A DNA stretch of 64,000 nt from positions 3,968,001-4,032,000 of the forward strand of contig NZ_CP033831.1 of assembly GCF_003812745.1 (NCBI RefSeq). Reading direction: 5' to 3'. The stretch comes from Serratia sp. FDAARGOS_506. Lineage in GTDB: Bacteria > Pseudomonadota > Gammaproteobacteria > Enterobacterales > Enterobacteriaceae. Below the pieces are notes generated by a model. The model saw only the letters and a list, made by a program, of their open reading frames with translations, searched no databases and was not told the origin of the DNA. Shown here piece after piece: positions 47,333-56,105 of this stretch (its first letter is position 1; each line of letters opens with the position of its first letter). A program made the translations under genes and the position numbers.

Positions 47333-48253
47333 ATGATACGGAAATTACTTTCTTTCGCCGGGGGTTGGCGTAAAGGCACAGCAGAAGAATATAGAGCATG
47401 TTACAACCTTTATGGCGGCAGTTTTGTCACTCATCCTGACGTTTTAAACTTCATGCAACGTCAGTTAAATCTGCGGCACAAGTACTACGTCATGCACGCC
47501 CCCAATGGCGCACTCCTCGGTGGTTTCTGCACCAATGGTAATAAAGAAATCGCCATCGTTGGCCGAGGTTCTAAAAAAATCGGCATCGATAGCTTCATGT
47601 TTAATAAAGACGAAATGATTTTACCGATCAATCGTCGGATTAAAACGCTTATTCCCTATCGGTCTAAAATTCTTTCTTCCATCAATGGCCATTCCGTTAT
47701 TAACTCAACGTTTTCGCTGAACAGCCAAAGAGAGATATGCCTCGCGAAAACCTGCGGCAAGGGCGGCTATTCATCCTCGACCAAGAACAGCAGAAACCGC
47801 GAATTAAAAAAATTCCTAAATTCCGGAGGCGATATCGTGGATCAGGCGCTATTAACGCCGGTCCAGCTGGCGGACATTTATTTGGAGCTGTTTGAGAAGC
47901 GTTGGGGAGTCAAACCCGATAACAAGCAACAAATGGTTGATATGATTACGTCGCTGCGTGACATGATATTCGGCTATGTGTTGTTTTATAACGGCCAGCC
48001 CTGTGCATTCCAGTTCATAACCAGGGCGGACAGCCCCAAATGGATTTGCTTTGACTATGTCAACGGGGGGTATGATCGCGAACAGGATGGTTTTTGTCCA
48101 GGAACCATCGTCACCTGGTTAAACGTTCGGGCCGCCTATGAGCTCTGCGAGCGGGAAGGTAAAGAAATGCGCTATTCCTTCGGCAAACCAACGGCGCCGT
48201 ATAAAGACCGCTGGTGCGAGCGCGCGCCGCTGGGACGCACGCTGGCGGTGTAA
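47333..48253 (+). CDS. Mig-14-family protein
   Basis: This 306-residue protein starts IRKLLSFAGGWRKGTAEEY and resembles Salmonella Mig-14 throughout, a GNAT-related protein (residues about 160-290) that is loosely bound to the inner membrane and helps resistance to antimicrobial peptides. The coding bases are visibly richer in A and T than nifJ and ttcA around it, and the ribosome site is poor, both signs of acquired DNA. A TATACT -10 lies about 36 bases upstream. Salmonella mig-14 is PhoP-controlled; I could not find a clear PhoP box here. Confidence 0.82.
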   Translation: MIRKLLSFAGGWRKGTAEEYRACYNLYGGSFVTHPDVLNFMQRQLNLRHKYYVMHAPNGALLGGFCTNGNKEIAIVGRGSKKIGIDSFMFNKDEMILPINRRIKTLIPYRSKILSSINGHSVINSTFSLNSQREICLAKTCGKGGYSSSTKNSRNRELKKFLNSGGDIVDQALLTPVQLADIYLELFEKRWGVKPDNKQQMVDMITSLRDMIFGYVLFYNGQPCAFQFITRADSPKWICFDYVNGGYDREQDGFCPGTIVTWLNVRAAYELCEREGKEMRYSFGKPTAPYKDRWCERAPLGRTLAV

Positions 48254-48502
48254 GCCGCCAGCCGTTTTTAGCTCTGCACGCCCCTTCCCCAAACGTTATT
48301 CCGATCCTGCAATCTCCGTCTGGGCGAATCTGTCGCTAAAACCTGCTGGCATTCCTGCGCGCAATCCGTACCATACAGGCCTCGCGTCGGGCGCGTGGAA
48401 GCATGATGATGAATAATGATCAAAATCGGCCGGTTGAATGGTAAACTCGCGGTCTAAAACGCCATGCCCCTAGTGCCCCCTTTGAGAATGAGCACGATTT
48501 AA

Positions 48503-49441
48503 ATGTCAGAAAAGCAATCCGTTAGCCAAAAAGAGCAGTACAACCTGAACAAATTGCAAAAACGCCTGCGCCGCAACGTGGGCGAGGCGATCGCCGATTT
48601 CAATATGATTGAAGAAGGCGACCGCATCATGGTCTGCCTGTCCGGCGGTAAAGACAGCTACACCATGCTGGAGATCCTGCGCAACCTGCAACAGAGCGCG
48701 CCGATTAACTTCTCGTTAGTCGCGGTGAACCTCGATCAGAAACAACCCGGCTTCCCGGAGCATATTCTGCCCGCCTACCTGGAAAGTCTGGGGGTGGAGT
48801 ACAAGATCGTCGAAGAGAACACCTACAGCATCGTTAAAGACAAGATCCCGGAAGGCAAAACCACCTGTTCACTGTGCTCGCGCCTGCGCCGCGGCATTTT
48901 GTATCGCACCGCCACCGAACTGGGCGCCACCAAGATCGCGCTGGGCCACCACCGTGACGACATCCTGCAGACGCTGTTCCTCAACATGTTCTACGGTGGC
49001 AAGATGAAAGGCATGCCGCCCAAGCTGATGAGCGACGACGGCAAGCACGTGGTCATTCGCCCGCTGGCCTATTGCCGCGAGAAAGACATCGAGCGTTTCT
49101 CGATCGCCAAAGCCTTCCCGATCATTCCATGTAACCTGTGCGGTTCGCAGCCTAATCTGCAGCGCCAGGTCATCGGCGACATGCTGCGCGACTGGGACAA
49201 GCGTTATCCCGGCCGGTTGGAAACCATGTTCAGCGCCATGCAAAACGTGGTGCCTTCACACCTGAGCGATATCAATCTTTTCGATTTCAAAGGCATTCAC
49301 CATGGTAGCGCCGTGGTGGACGGCGGTGATTTGGCCTTCGATCGCGAAGACATTCCGATGCAGCCGGTCGGTTGGCAACCGGAAGATTCTGACGACGCGG
49401 CGCCTGCACCGGAGCGTTTGAACGTGCTGGAAATCAAATAA
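48503..49441 (+). CDS. ttcA: tRNA 2-thiocytidine(32) synthetase TtcA
   Basis: This 312-residue enzyme adds sulfur to cytidine 32 of certain tRNAs using ATP and an iron-sulfur cluster. It has the PP-loop SGGKDS (47-52) and the two CxxC motifs in [10 protein letters not shown] and CNLCGSQPN that hold the cluster. In E. coli K-12 the Rac prophage is inserted at ttcA; here the gene is intact with no phage genes nearby. Confidence 0.96.
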   Translation: MSEKQSVSQKEQYNLNKLQKRLRRNVGEAIADFNMIEEGDRIMVCLSGGKDSYTMLEILRNLQQSAPINFSLVAVNLDQKQPGFPEHILPAYLESLGVEYKIVEENTYSIVKDKIPEGKTTCSLCSRLRRGILYRTATELGATKIALGHHRDDILQTLFLNMFYGGKMKGMPPKLMSDDGKHVVIRPLAYCREKDIERFSIAKAFPIIPCNLCGSQPNLQRQVIGDMLRDWDKRYPGRLETMFSAMQNVVPSHLSDINLFDFKGIHHGSAVVDGGDLAFDREDIPMQPVGWQPEDSDDAAPAPERLNVLEIK

Positions 49442-49552
49442 CCCTCCCTCGCCGCTTGCCACCCTGCGAGCGGCGACATTTCCTTCTCTCAGCGATCTCG
49501 ATCCTGTTCACAGTTTGCGCAAAATTTACTGGGCAATGCCGTTTTTACCCTA

Positions 49553-49572
49553 TACTGTTTATTTATACAGTT
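49553..49572 (+). promoter_or_regulatory. LexA (SOS) box upstream of the VOC gene
   Basis: TACTGTTTATTTATACAGTT has the CTG-N10-CAG core and AT-rich centre and differs little from the E. coli consensus TACTGTATATATATACAGTA. It overlaps a TATACT -10 element (49551-49556) and ends 16 bases before the start codon, ideal for repression by LexA. Confidence 0.82.
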
Positions 49573-49588
49573 ATATGGAGATCGCGCA

Positions 49589-49987
49589 ATGAATATCACC
49601 CCTTGCTTATCCCACGTCTCGCTAGGCTCTAACGATTTCGAGGCAGCCGCCGCCTTTTACGATCGCGCGCTGGCTGCTTTGGGTTGCCGACGCGTACTGG
49701 AGCATCCCGGCGCCATCGGTTACGGCCGCGACTATCCGGAGTTCTGGCTGCAGGTGCCGATCGACGGCCGGCCCGCCACGCCCGGCAACGGCACGCACGT
49801 CGGTTTTTTCGCCACCAGCAAGCAACAGGTGGATGAATTTCATCGTCAGGCACTGCTGGCCGGTGCCGTCGATGAAGGCGCGCCCGGTTCGCGGCCGCAC
49901 TACGGTGAGGCTTACTACGGTTGCTTTGTTCGGGATTTGGATGGGCACAAGATTGAAGCCAGCTTCTGGGATGAAAGCGCGGCCTGA
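49589..49987 (+). CDS. VOC-family (glyoxalase/bleomycin-resistance fold) protein
   Basis: This 132-residue protein has two beta-alpha-beta-beta-beta modules of the vicinal-oxygen-chelate fold. Candidate metal ligands are His in LSHVSLG, His in THVGF and Glu in KIEASF. It could be a lyase for toxic aldehydes, a thiol transferase or a drug-binding protein; the sequence does not decide. A near-consensus LexA box lies directly upstream, so it is probably DNA-damage induced. It takes the position that dbpA has in E. coli between ttcA and fnrS. GGAG lies eight to nine bases before the ATG. Confidence 0.85.
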   Translation: MNITPCLSHVSLGSNDFEAAAAFYDRALAALGCRRVLEHPGAIGYGRDYPEFWLQVPIDGRPATPGNGTHVGFFATSKQQVDEFHRQALLAGAVDEGAPGSRPHYGEAYYGCFVRDLDGHKIEASFWDESAA

Positions 49988-50006
49988 AGAAGAGGGAAAG
50001 CGGAAT

Positions 50007-50130
50007 AAAAAAAATGCCGGTGGTTAAACCGGCATTGTACGAATCAAATGTGCTATGCAGTAATTCAAAAATAAGAAAGTAAGACAATTATGGAGCGCAA
50101 CGCCCATCGCTTGACGTTGCATTCACCTGC
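50007..50130 (-). ncRNA. fnrS: FNR-activated small RNA FnrS
   Basis: Read on the minus strand from 50130, the sequence begins GCAGGTGAATGCAACG and continues nearly identical to E. coli FnrS, with the conserved GCGTTGCGCTCC and TTACT segments that pair with target mRNAs. It ends in the stem ATGCCGG-tttaac-CACCGGCAT-like hairpin and eight Us. FnrS is an Hfq-dependent RNA made without oxygen that represses sodB, cydDC, metE and other aerobic genes. It lies next to zntB as in E. coli. An FNR box precedes it. Confidence 0.95.
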
Positions 50131-50165
50131 GAGAGAGATCATGCCCCATTTCCCCCGGCTAAATG

Positions 50166-50179
50166 TTGATATTGCTCAA
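50166..50179 (-). promoter_or_regulatory. FNR box of fnrS
   Basis: On the plus strand TTGAT-attg-CTCAA, one mismatch from the FNR consensus half-sites. Its centre is 42.5 bases upstream of the expected fnrS start at 50130, close to the class II activator position of -41.5. A weak CATGAT -10 element lies at 50138-50143. Confidence 0.82.
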
Positions 50180-50206
50180 TGTTAACCGGGTTTTCGTCAT
50201 TTTTGC

Positions 50207-51190
50207 CTACAGCCAGCGGCTGCGCTTCAGCCACCAGGCAACGCCTCCCACCAGGGCCAGCAGCATCAGGCAGAAAGTGCTGAAGCCAAACGGCGCGCTG
50301 TTGCCTGGAATGCCGCCAAGGTTGACGCCAAACAGCCCAGTCAGGAAGGTGGTAGGCAGAAATACCATTGCCAATAGTGACATGGTGTAAGTGCGGCGGT
50401 TCATCGCGTCGGCCATCACCGTGGTGATTTCGTCGGACAAAATGGCGGTGCGTGCAATGCTGCCGTCCAGATCGTCCAATCCACGCCCCAGGCGGTCGGC
50501 GATGTCCTGCATGCGGCGGCGATCGTCGTCGCTCATCCACGGCAGGCGATCGCTGGCCAACCGCGCGAAGACGTCGCGCTGCGGCGCCATGTAACGGCGC
50601 AGCACGATCAGCTGTTTGCGGATCAACGCCAGTTGGCCGCGCTCCGGCACCTGCTGCTCCAGCAAGGCGTCCTCCAGATCGATAATCTTGTCGTGCAGAT
50701 CCTCGATAAATTCGCTGGTGTGATCGGTCAACGCGTCGGAAATTTCCACCAGCCAGTTGCCGCTGTTGGTCGGCCCTGCGCCGCTTTGCAGATCGTTCAC
50801 CACCTGATCGATGGAATACACCTTGCGATGCCGGGTGGAGATAATCAGTTTGTCGGTGATATACACGCGGATGGTGACCAACTGATCCGGCCTGGAGTTG
50901 GCGTTGAAGTTGATGCTGCGCAGGGTGATCATGGTGCCCTCGCCCTGGCGGCTGACGCGCGGCCGTGAGCTTTCGCCGGAGAGCGCTTCGCGCACCGAAT
51001 CCGGCAGCAGCGGCGTGGTGCTCAGCCATTCGGCGCTGGCCGGATGCGCATAATCGAGATGCAGCCAGCACGGCGCGTCGCAGGTGATCCTGTCATCCTG
51101 CTCGATCGGCGTGACACCCCCCTTGCCGTCCAGCTGATAAGCGTAAACCGCATCGGCGATCTGCAGCTCGCTCCCCTCAATCACATCCAT
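50207..51190 (-). CDS. zntB: Zinc transporter ZntB
   Basis: This 327-residue CorA-superfamily protein has a large cytoplasmic N-terminal domain, two C-terminal transmembrane helices (about 268-290 and 300-320) and the pore motif GVN in place of CorA GMN. E. coli ZntB moves zinc across the inner membrane, most likely as a proton-coupled importer. It is followed downstream by fnrS on the same strand. Confidence 0.95.
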   Translation of the reverse strand: MDVIEGSELQIADAVYAYQLDGKGGVTPIEQDDRITCDAPCWLHLDYAHPASAEWLSTTPLLPDSVREALSGESSRPRVSRQGEGTMITLRSINFNANSRPDQLVTIRVYITDKLIISTRHRKVYSIDQVVNDLQSGAGPTNSGNWLVEISDALTDHTSEFIEDLHDKIIDLEDALLEQQVPERGQLALIRKQLIVLRRYMAPQRDVFARLASDRLPWMSDDDRRRMQDIADRLGRGLDDLDGSIARTAILSDEITTVMADAMNRRTYTMSLLAMVFLPTTFLTGLFGVNLGGIPGNSAPFGFSTFCLMLLALVGGVAWWLKRSRWL

Positions 51191-51343
51191 TCATCTATCC
51201 CCTCAGTCTTGCTTATGTTGCTGAGTCTAGCGTTAACGCCTTGGAGATCAAAGGCCAAGCTGTAACGCCAGTTTTCACGCCAGGCTAAAAGTGTGCTCTA
51301 TACTTCAGGCGAAGCCACATATGCGAACGGGTGATGAACGACG

Positions 51344-52441
51344 ATGGCGGGAAGTACTGAATCAGGCGCAAGACATTTTGCATTGAATCTGGCTGTGCTT
51401 CGGCGCCTGTTCTGTACCATGGTGGCGCTGCTGCTGTTCGCCAGCCAACCACTGCGCGCGGAGCCGGCGCTGGAACGCATGTCAAGCCCTTTGCGGGTCG
51501 CGACGCCCGGCGGCAATTTTTCTTACTATGTCGCCCATAAACACAGCGCCCAGCCGCGTAACGCACTGGTGGTGATGCACGGTCATCCACGCGACGCCGT
51601 TAAAACGCTGCAAGCGGCGATCGACGCCGCACAGGCGGCGGGAGCGGTAGGCGATACCTTACTGGCCGCCCCGCTGTTCCAGGTGCCAAAAAGAATCGCC
51701 GTCCACTGCCATTCTGCCGGTCTGTCCCAGCCGCAAGACGGCGACGCCCTGTGGCGCTGCGGCTCCTGGATCGAGGGCGGTTTGGATAATGCCGGGAAGA
51801 CCGGCTCATTCAACGCCATGGATAACCTGCTGGCCGATATGAAACGGCGCTGGCCGTCGCTACAGTCGATAACCGTGGCCGGTTTCTCTGCCGGCGCGCA
51901 GTTCGTGCAACATTATGTCGGCTTTGCCCATCCGCCAGGCGGAGTGAGTCTGCGCTATGTGGTGGCCGATCCCGGCAGCTGGCTCTATTTTGATAATCTG
52001 CGCCCCCAATCAACAAACGGGGGGAGCTGCGGCAGTGAAACAACCTGCCGCTTCCGTTGGCAAACGCTGAACGCCGGCCAGTGCCCACAGGCCAACCGGT
52101 GGAAATACGGCCTGGAATCGCTGCCCGCTCACTTGCAGCGCACTGCCGATGCGGCCCGCCGACGCTATGCCGCTGCGGATATCTCCTACCTGGCCGCCGC
52201 CGGTGATACCGGCGCCGCGCCGGGCGCCTACTATCGGATACTCGACAAATCCTGCTCCGCCCAGCTGCAGGGCCCCTATCGATTGCAACGTGCCCTGGCC
52301 TATGCCGACTATGACCGGCGTTACTTGGCGCCGGATAAGCCTCATCGGTTAACGGTCGTTCCCAACTGCGGACACCACGTCGCCTGCGTCTTTTCCGCTC
52401 CGGCGGCCAGGCAGGCGCTTTTCCCCATTAATGCAGACTAA
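51344..52441 (+). CDS. Secreted alpha/beta-hydrolase-like protein
   Basis: This 365-residue protein has an N-terminal export signal (RRLF then a hydrophobic run to LRAEP, residues about 20-41), then an alpha/beta-hydrolase layout: nucleophile elbow GFSAGAQ (Ser near residue 185) and a likely catalytic His in NCGHH near residue 345. Eight or so cysteines suggest disulfides in the periplasm or outside. The start is uncertain because no good ribosome site precedes the ATG at 51344; a later ATG would shorten the signal. Closest family is unclear (esterase or serine carboxypeptidase-like). Confidence 0.7.
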   Translation: MAGSTESGARHFALNLAVLRRLFCTMVALLLFASQPLRAEPALERMSSPLRVATPGGNFSYYVAHKHSAQPRNALVVMHGHPRDAVKTLQAAIDAAQAAGAVGDTLLAAPLFQVPKRIAVHCHSAGLSQPQDGDALWRCGSWIEGGLDNAGKTGSFNAMDNLLADMKRRWPSLQSITVAGFSAGAQFVQHYVGFAHPPGGVSLRYVVADPGSWLYFDNLRPQSTNGGSCGSETTCRFRWQTLNAGQCPQANRWKYGLESLPAHLQRTADAARRRYAAADISYLAAAGDTGAAPGAYYRILDKSCSAQLQGPYRLQRALAYADYDRRYLAPDKPHRLTVVPNCGHHVACVFSAPAARQALFPINAD

Positions 52442-52521
52442 TAATAACGGCAATGAAATAAACCATTGCCGATAAATCAGGCGATATTACCGATAAAGCG
52501 CTGGTAATGCCGTTATTATTA
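52439..52521. repeat. 83-bp element with 14-bp perfect inverted ends
   Basis: TAATAATAACGGCA (52439-52452) and TGCCGTTATTATTA (52508-52521) are exact inverted copies around 55 bases that hold ATTGCCGATAAA and ATTACCGATAAA direct copies. The left arm begins with the stop codon of the hydrolase gene. It may be a large terminator-like hairpin or a small non-autonomous mobile repeat. No matching copy was noticed elsewhere in the window. Confidence 0.65.
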
Positions 52522-52538
52522 TGACTTAACATATTGCT

Positions 52539-52560
52539 ATCATTTTTAATTCAAAATGAT
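52539..52560. repeat. 8-bp inverted repeat ATCATTTT/AAAATGAT
   Basis: A perfect inverted repeat with 6-base spacer about 75 bases before the 82-residue gene. It is AT-rich and could be an operator; it has only partial resemblance to a Fur box. Confidence 0.4.
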
Positions 52561-52635
52561 AATAATAAATCAACACAAAGCTGTTTCAGCGCAAATTTTA
52601 GGGGCATATACTTTTCTCACTACGAGGAGGTAGTT

Positions 52636-52884
52636 ATGTTACGCGACCATTTAAAAATAAACGCCAGCGATACGCTGGAAGAAATCAGTAATATCCATTT
52701 GCAAAACCAGGGCCAGGAAGAGATCAGTGAGTTTGTGGTGAAGAACGCCGCGGGCTTGCAGATTGGCAAGGTCTCCGTCCACGATCGTTTCAGCACCCGA
52801 CGCTCGTACCCCACCAGCTACCGCATCACCCAGACCGATATGAACGGCCGCGTGGTGGTGGATGCCATGCGGGACTGTCTATAA
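52636..52884 (+). CDS. Hypothetical protein, 82 aa
   Basis: I do not recognise this small soluble protein. It has no signal peptide or membrane helix. The N-terminal part looks helical (DTLEEISNIHL), followed by beta strands (EFVVKNAAGLQIGKVSV, SYRITQ) and one cysteine near the C-terminus. The ATG at 52636 has a perfect AGGAGG five bases upstream, so strong translation is expected. A longer in-frame upstream extension lacks a ribosome site. Flanking hairpins suggest a single-gene transcript. Confidence 0.75.
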   Translation: MLRDHLKINASDTLEEISNIHLQNQGQEEISEFVVKNAAGLQIGKVSVHDRFSTRRSYPTSYRITQTDMNGRVVVDAMRDCL

Positions 52885-52929
52885 GCGTAACCTCTCTTTG
52901 AAATAGCGAAATAATAATGTAATGATGGC

Positions 52930-52953
52930 ACCCTGTTTATTATTAAACGGGGT
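52930..52953 (+). terminator. Hairpin after the 82-residue gene
   Basis: ACCCTGTTTA-ttat-TAAACGGGGT pairs along ten positions with one G-T wobble, followed by TTAT. Confidence 0.55.
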
Positions 52954-52999
52954 TTATCGCGTGGGAAAATTAATTATCTTCTTCGTTGCATCGTCGATA

Positions 53000-53027
53000 A
53001 AATAAAGCCCCCGCATTAACCGGGGGC
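53000..53027 (-). terminator. Terminator after mppA
   Basis: GCCCCCG-gttaatg-CGGGGGC on the minus strand followed by TTTATTTTAT. Confidence 0.8.
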
Positions 53028-53042
53028 GATAAATAAATCGTC

Positions 53043-54677
53043 TCAGTGCTTGATGATATACATCGTCTGGCTGTAGGCCACATCTTCCGGATTGGTGATC
53101 GGGTAGCCTTTTACCCACGGCTTGATCAGGCGGCCGTTGGTGTATTGATAGATCGGCGCGATCGGCGCCTGGTCGGCAATGATCTGCTCCATCTTGTTGT
53201 AGTCGGCGGTCACCGCCGCCGGGTTAGTCTCCCGCCCCGCCTGCGCCAGCAACTTATCGTAGCCCGCGTTCTTGAACTTGGCGATGTTGCCGCTGTGGGT
53301 CGAGGTCAGCAGTGACAGGAAGGTCGACGCTTCGTTATAGTCACCCACCCAGGAGGCGCGGATCACGTCGAAATTACCGGTGTTGCGGCTGTCGATATAA
53401 GTTTTCCACTCCTGGTTCTGCAACTTGACGTCAATCCCCAGTTTTTTCTTCCACATCGAGGCCACGGCGATCGCAATCTTCTGGTGGCTTTCCGAGGTGT
53501 TATACAGCAACGTCAGCTTCAGCGGGTTGTTCGGCCCATAACCGGCCGCCTGCAGCAACGCCTTGGCCTGCGCATCCAGCTCCGCCTGCGGCTGCTGTTG
53601 CAGCAAACTCGCCTCCGGTTTGAACCCGGCGGTCACGTCCGGCGTGAAGTGATAGGCCGGTTTTTCGCCGGTGCCCAGCACTTTTTCCGCGATAATCTTG
53701 CGATCGATGGCGTAAGACAAGGCCTGGCGTACCCGCACATCGTTAGTCGGCGCGCGCTGAGTGTTAAACGCGTAGTAATAGGTGCCAAGCTGATCCGGCG
53801 TGTACACCTGGCCCGGAATGTCTTTCAGCAGCTTCTGATACATGTTTTTCGGGAAGGATTCAGTGATGTCGATGTCACCCGCCAGGTAACGCTTGGTGGC
53901 GTTGGATTCCTGGTTGATCGGCACGAAGGTCACTTTGGTCAGCACGGTATGCGCATGATCCCAATAATGTTCGTTAGGCGTCAGTACCAGCTTCTCGTTC
54001 ACCACCCGCTCCTGCAGTTTGAACGCGCCGTTACCCACCAGATTGCCGACTTTGGTCCAGTCGTTGCCGTATTTTTCCACCACCGCCTTATTCACCGGGA
54101 ACAGACTGAAGTTGGCCGTCAGGCTGACGAAATAAGGTACCGGCTTGTCCAGCTGCACTTTGAGCGTGTAGTCGTCCGGCGCCGACACGCCTAAACGATC
54201 GGCTGGCAATTTGCCGCTGATGATCTGCTCGGCGTTCTGGATCCCCGCCAGCTGCGCGAACCAGGCGAACGGCGACAGGTTTTTAGGCTCTACCAGCCGC
54301 TGCCAGCTGTAGACGAAATCCTTAGCCGTGACAGGGTCACCGTTTGACCACCGCGCGTCTTTACGCAGATGGAAAATATAAGTCTGGTTGTCGCTGGTCT
54401 GCCAGCGCGTGGCGACGCCGGGGATCACTTTACCGTTGGCATCCTGATTGACCAACCCCTCGAACAGATCGCGCGCCAGCTGGGCCTCCGGTAAGCCAAC
54501 CGCTTTGATCGGATCGAGCGAGGCCGGTTCATCTTTTATGTGGCGCACGATTTCCTGTTTGGCCGCCAGCACAGTGCCCGGGGGTACCTGCGCCGCCATG
54601 GCGCCGCTCATACAGGCGCCGATCGCCGCCGCGCAAAGCGCCAAACGAAAACCTCGTTGCATTTTTCTTCCCGTCAT
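53043..54677 (-). CDS. mppA: Periplasmic murein-peptide-binding protein MppA
   Basis: This 544-residue OppA/DppA-family protein has a signal peptide (cleavage near MSGAMAAQ) and the family pattern NGDPVTAKDFVYSWQRL. It is closest in context to E. coli MppA, which binds the murein tripeptide L-Ala-D-Glu-mDAP for uptake through the Opp permease. The link is supported by mpaA and ycjG close by, which process murein peptides. An OppA paralogue with broader peptide range cannot be excluded. A terminator follows. Confidence 0.88.
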   Translation of the reverse strand: MTGRKMQRGFRLALCAAAIGACMSGAMAAQVPPGTVLAAKQEIVRHIKDEPASLDPIKAVGLPEAQLARDLFEGLVNQDANGKVIPGVATRWQTSDNQTYIFHLRKDARWSNGDPVTAKDFVYSWQRLVEPKNLSPFAWFAQLAGIQNAEQIISGKLPADRLGVSAPDDYTLKVQLDKPVPYFVSLTANFSLFPVNKAVVEKYGNDWTKVGNLVGNGAFKLQERVVNEKLVLTPNEHYWDHAHTVLTKVTFVPINQESNATKRYLAGDIDITESFPKNMYQKLLKDIPGQVYTPDQLGTYYYAFNTQRAPTNDVRVRQALSYAIDRKIIAEKVLGTGEKPAYHFTPDVTAGFKPEASLLQQQPQAELDAQAKALLQAAGYGPNNPLKLTLLYNTSESHQKIAIAVASMWKKKLGIDVKLQNQEWKTYIDSRNTGNFDVIRASWVGDYNEASTFLSLLTSTHSGNIAKFKNAGYDKLLAQAGRETNPAAVTADYNKMEQIIADQAPIAPIYQYTNGRLIKPWVKGYPITNPEDVAYSQTMYIIKH

Positions 54678-54784
54678 TATGATTTACCCCCGTTAACCAT
54701 CTGAATTTTTTATCATATAGCACAAGATCCGTCCGGCCTAGCGCTCACGGCCAAGAAGTTGCAAAAAGTGCGATTCAGGCGATA

Positions 54785-54816
54785 AAAAACCCGTGCGGCG
54801 CTGGGCGCGGCACGGG
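54785..54816 (-). terminator. Terminator after the 116-residue gene
   Basis: On the minus strand CCCGTGC and GCACGGG arms are followed by six Ts. Confidence 0.75.
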
Positions 54817-54837
54817 TGGTGTTTGCAGCAGCGACCG

Positions 54838-55188
54838 TCAGTCGTACAGGTGGATGCTGTTGATGCGGTAGCTGAACTCTTCACCCTCTTCTTCATCGAA
54901 CACGGTAAAAAAGCCTTTCTCGGCCAGCGGACGCGCCGAGATATCGGTTTTTTGCAGCTGACGCGCATCGGCGTCATCGTAACCGTAGTCGAGATAGAAG
55001 GTATCTTTCTGATAATCGATATGCAGGGTAAACGGATAGTTCGATTCGTCCCCGCGCCCGTCGTCGTTTTTCACCACGCCGAACCATTCCCCCTGGCGGA
55101 TCTGATTCTCGGCGTCCACGCCGCACAGCAGCGTGATGGTGTCATTTTCATTTTCGCTATAGCTGGCGATGATTCTGGCTACTGGCAT
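54838..55188 (-). CDS. Hypothetical acidic protein, 116 aa
   Basis: I do not recognise this protein. It is very acidic (FDEEEGEE, DYGYDDADA), without signal peptide, and predicted beta-rich with many aromatic residues, one cysteine and the start PVARIIASYSENEND. The start at 55188 has AGAGGA six bases upstream; a longer upstream frame crosses the mpaA promoter and has no ribosome site. It lies between mppA and mpaA and has its own terminator. Confidence 0.72.
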   Translation of the reverse strand: MPVARIIASYSENENDTITLLCGVDAENQIRQGEWFGVVKNDDGRGDESNYPFTLHIDYQKDTFYLDYGYDDADARQLQKTDISARPLAEKGFFTVFDEEEGEEFSYRINSIHLYD

Positions 55189-55394
55189 GTTAAATCCTCT
55201 TGCGGGTGATTGGCTTAGCACTGCCGTTAGTATAACAACAGCGTCAGGCCAGGTGCGGTTTAATTGGCGTTTTCGCCGCCGTGGCCTCACAGATCGCGCA
55301 AACGCCGCACAATTGCGGTGGGAAAGATGTCTCAAAGCGTAATACACTGAATAAAATGATAATGACTCTCGACCTTTAACCCAGGGACAACACC

Positions 55395-56102
55395 ATGACC
55401 GAACATCGACCGCGCAGTGAACGTGGCCAGTTGGCCGTCGCAGGAGAGAACTATGGCAGCTCGCTGCTGGGCGCACCGCTGCTCTATTTTCCGGCGGCGA
55501 TCGGCGGCCCGGAGACGGGGCTGATCATCGCCGGCACCCACGGCGATGAGAGCGCCGCCATCGTGACTCTGTCCTGCGCGCTGCGCAGCCTCGCACCCGA
55601 TCAGCTGCGCCACCACGTGGTGTTAGCGGTTAACCCCGACGGCTGCCAGCTGGGGCTGCGCGCCAATGCCAACGGTGTCGATCTTAACCGCAACTTCCCG
55701 GCCGCCAACTGGCGCTCCGGCGACACCGTCTACCGTTGGAACAGCGCGGCGCCAGTGCGTGACGTCAAACTCTCCACCGGCGGGCGCCCCGGTTCCGAAC
55801 CGGAAACTCAGGCGCTGTGCCACCTGATCCATCGCCTGAAGCCGCACTGGGTGGTGTCGTTCCATGAGCCGCTGGCCTGCATCGAAGATCCCGCCAGCTC
55901 GCGGCTCGGCGTTTGGCTGTCGCACAAGTTCGAGCTGCCGCTGGTGACCAGCGTCGGATATGAAACGCCCGGTTCGTTCGGCAGCTGGTGTGCGGATCTG
56001 TCGCTGCCGTGCATCACCGCCGAATTCCCGCCGATCTCCGCCGATGCCGCCAGCGAACGTTACATCGACGCGATGACCGAGCTGCTGACCTACCCGAATT
56101 AA
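55395..56102 (+). CDS. mpaA: Murein peptide amidase A
   Basis: This 235-residue cytoplasmic zinc peptidase of the M14 family cleaves the gamma-D-glutamyl-diaminopimelate bond of the murein tripeptide. Zinc ligands are in GTHGDES and the later SFHEP; the strings NPDGCQLGLRANANGVDLNRN and GYETPGSFGSWCADL are as in E. coli MpaA (242). It is convergent with ycjG, leaving three bases between the stops. CAGGGA is the ribosome site. Confidence 0.95.
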   Translation: MTEHRPRSERGQLAVAGENYGSSLLGAPLLYFPAAIGGPETGLIIAGTHGDESAAIVTLSCALRSLAPDQLRHHVVLAVNPDGCQLGLRANANGVDLNRNFPAANWRSGDTVYRWNSAAPVRDVKLSTGGRPGSEPETQALCHLIHRLKPHWVVSFHEPLACIEDPASSRLGVWLSHKFELPLVTSVGYETPGSFGSWCADLSLPCITAEFPPISADAASERYIDAMTELLTYPN

Positions 56103-56105
56103 TCC

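Noticed and set aside
55345-55370. Fur-box-like AATGATAATGA upstream of mpaA
   Set aside because: Only one half of the Fur pattern is present and the gene function gives no iron link.
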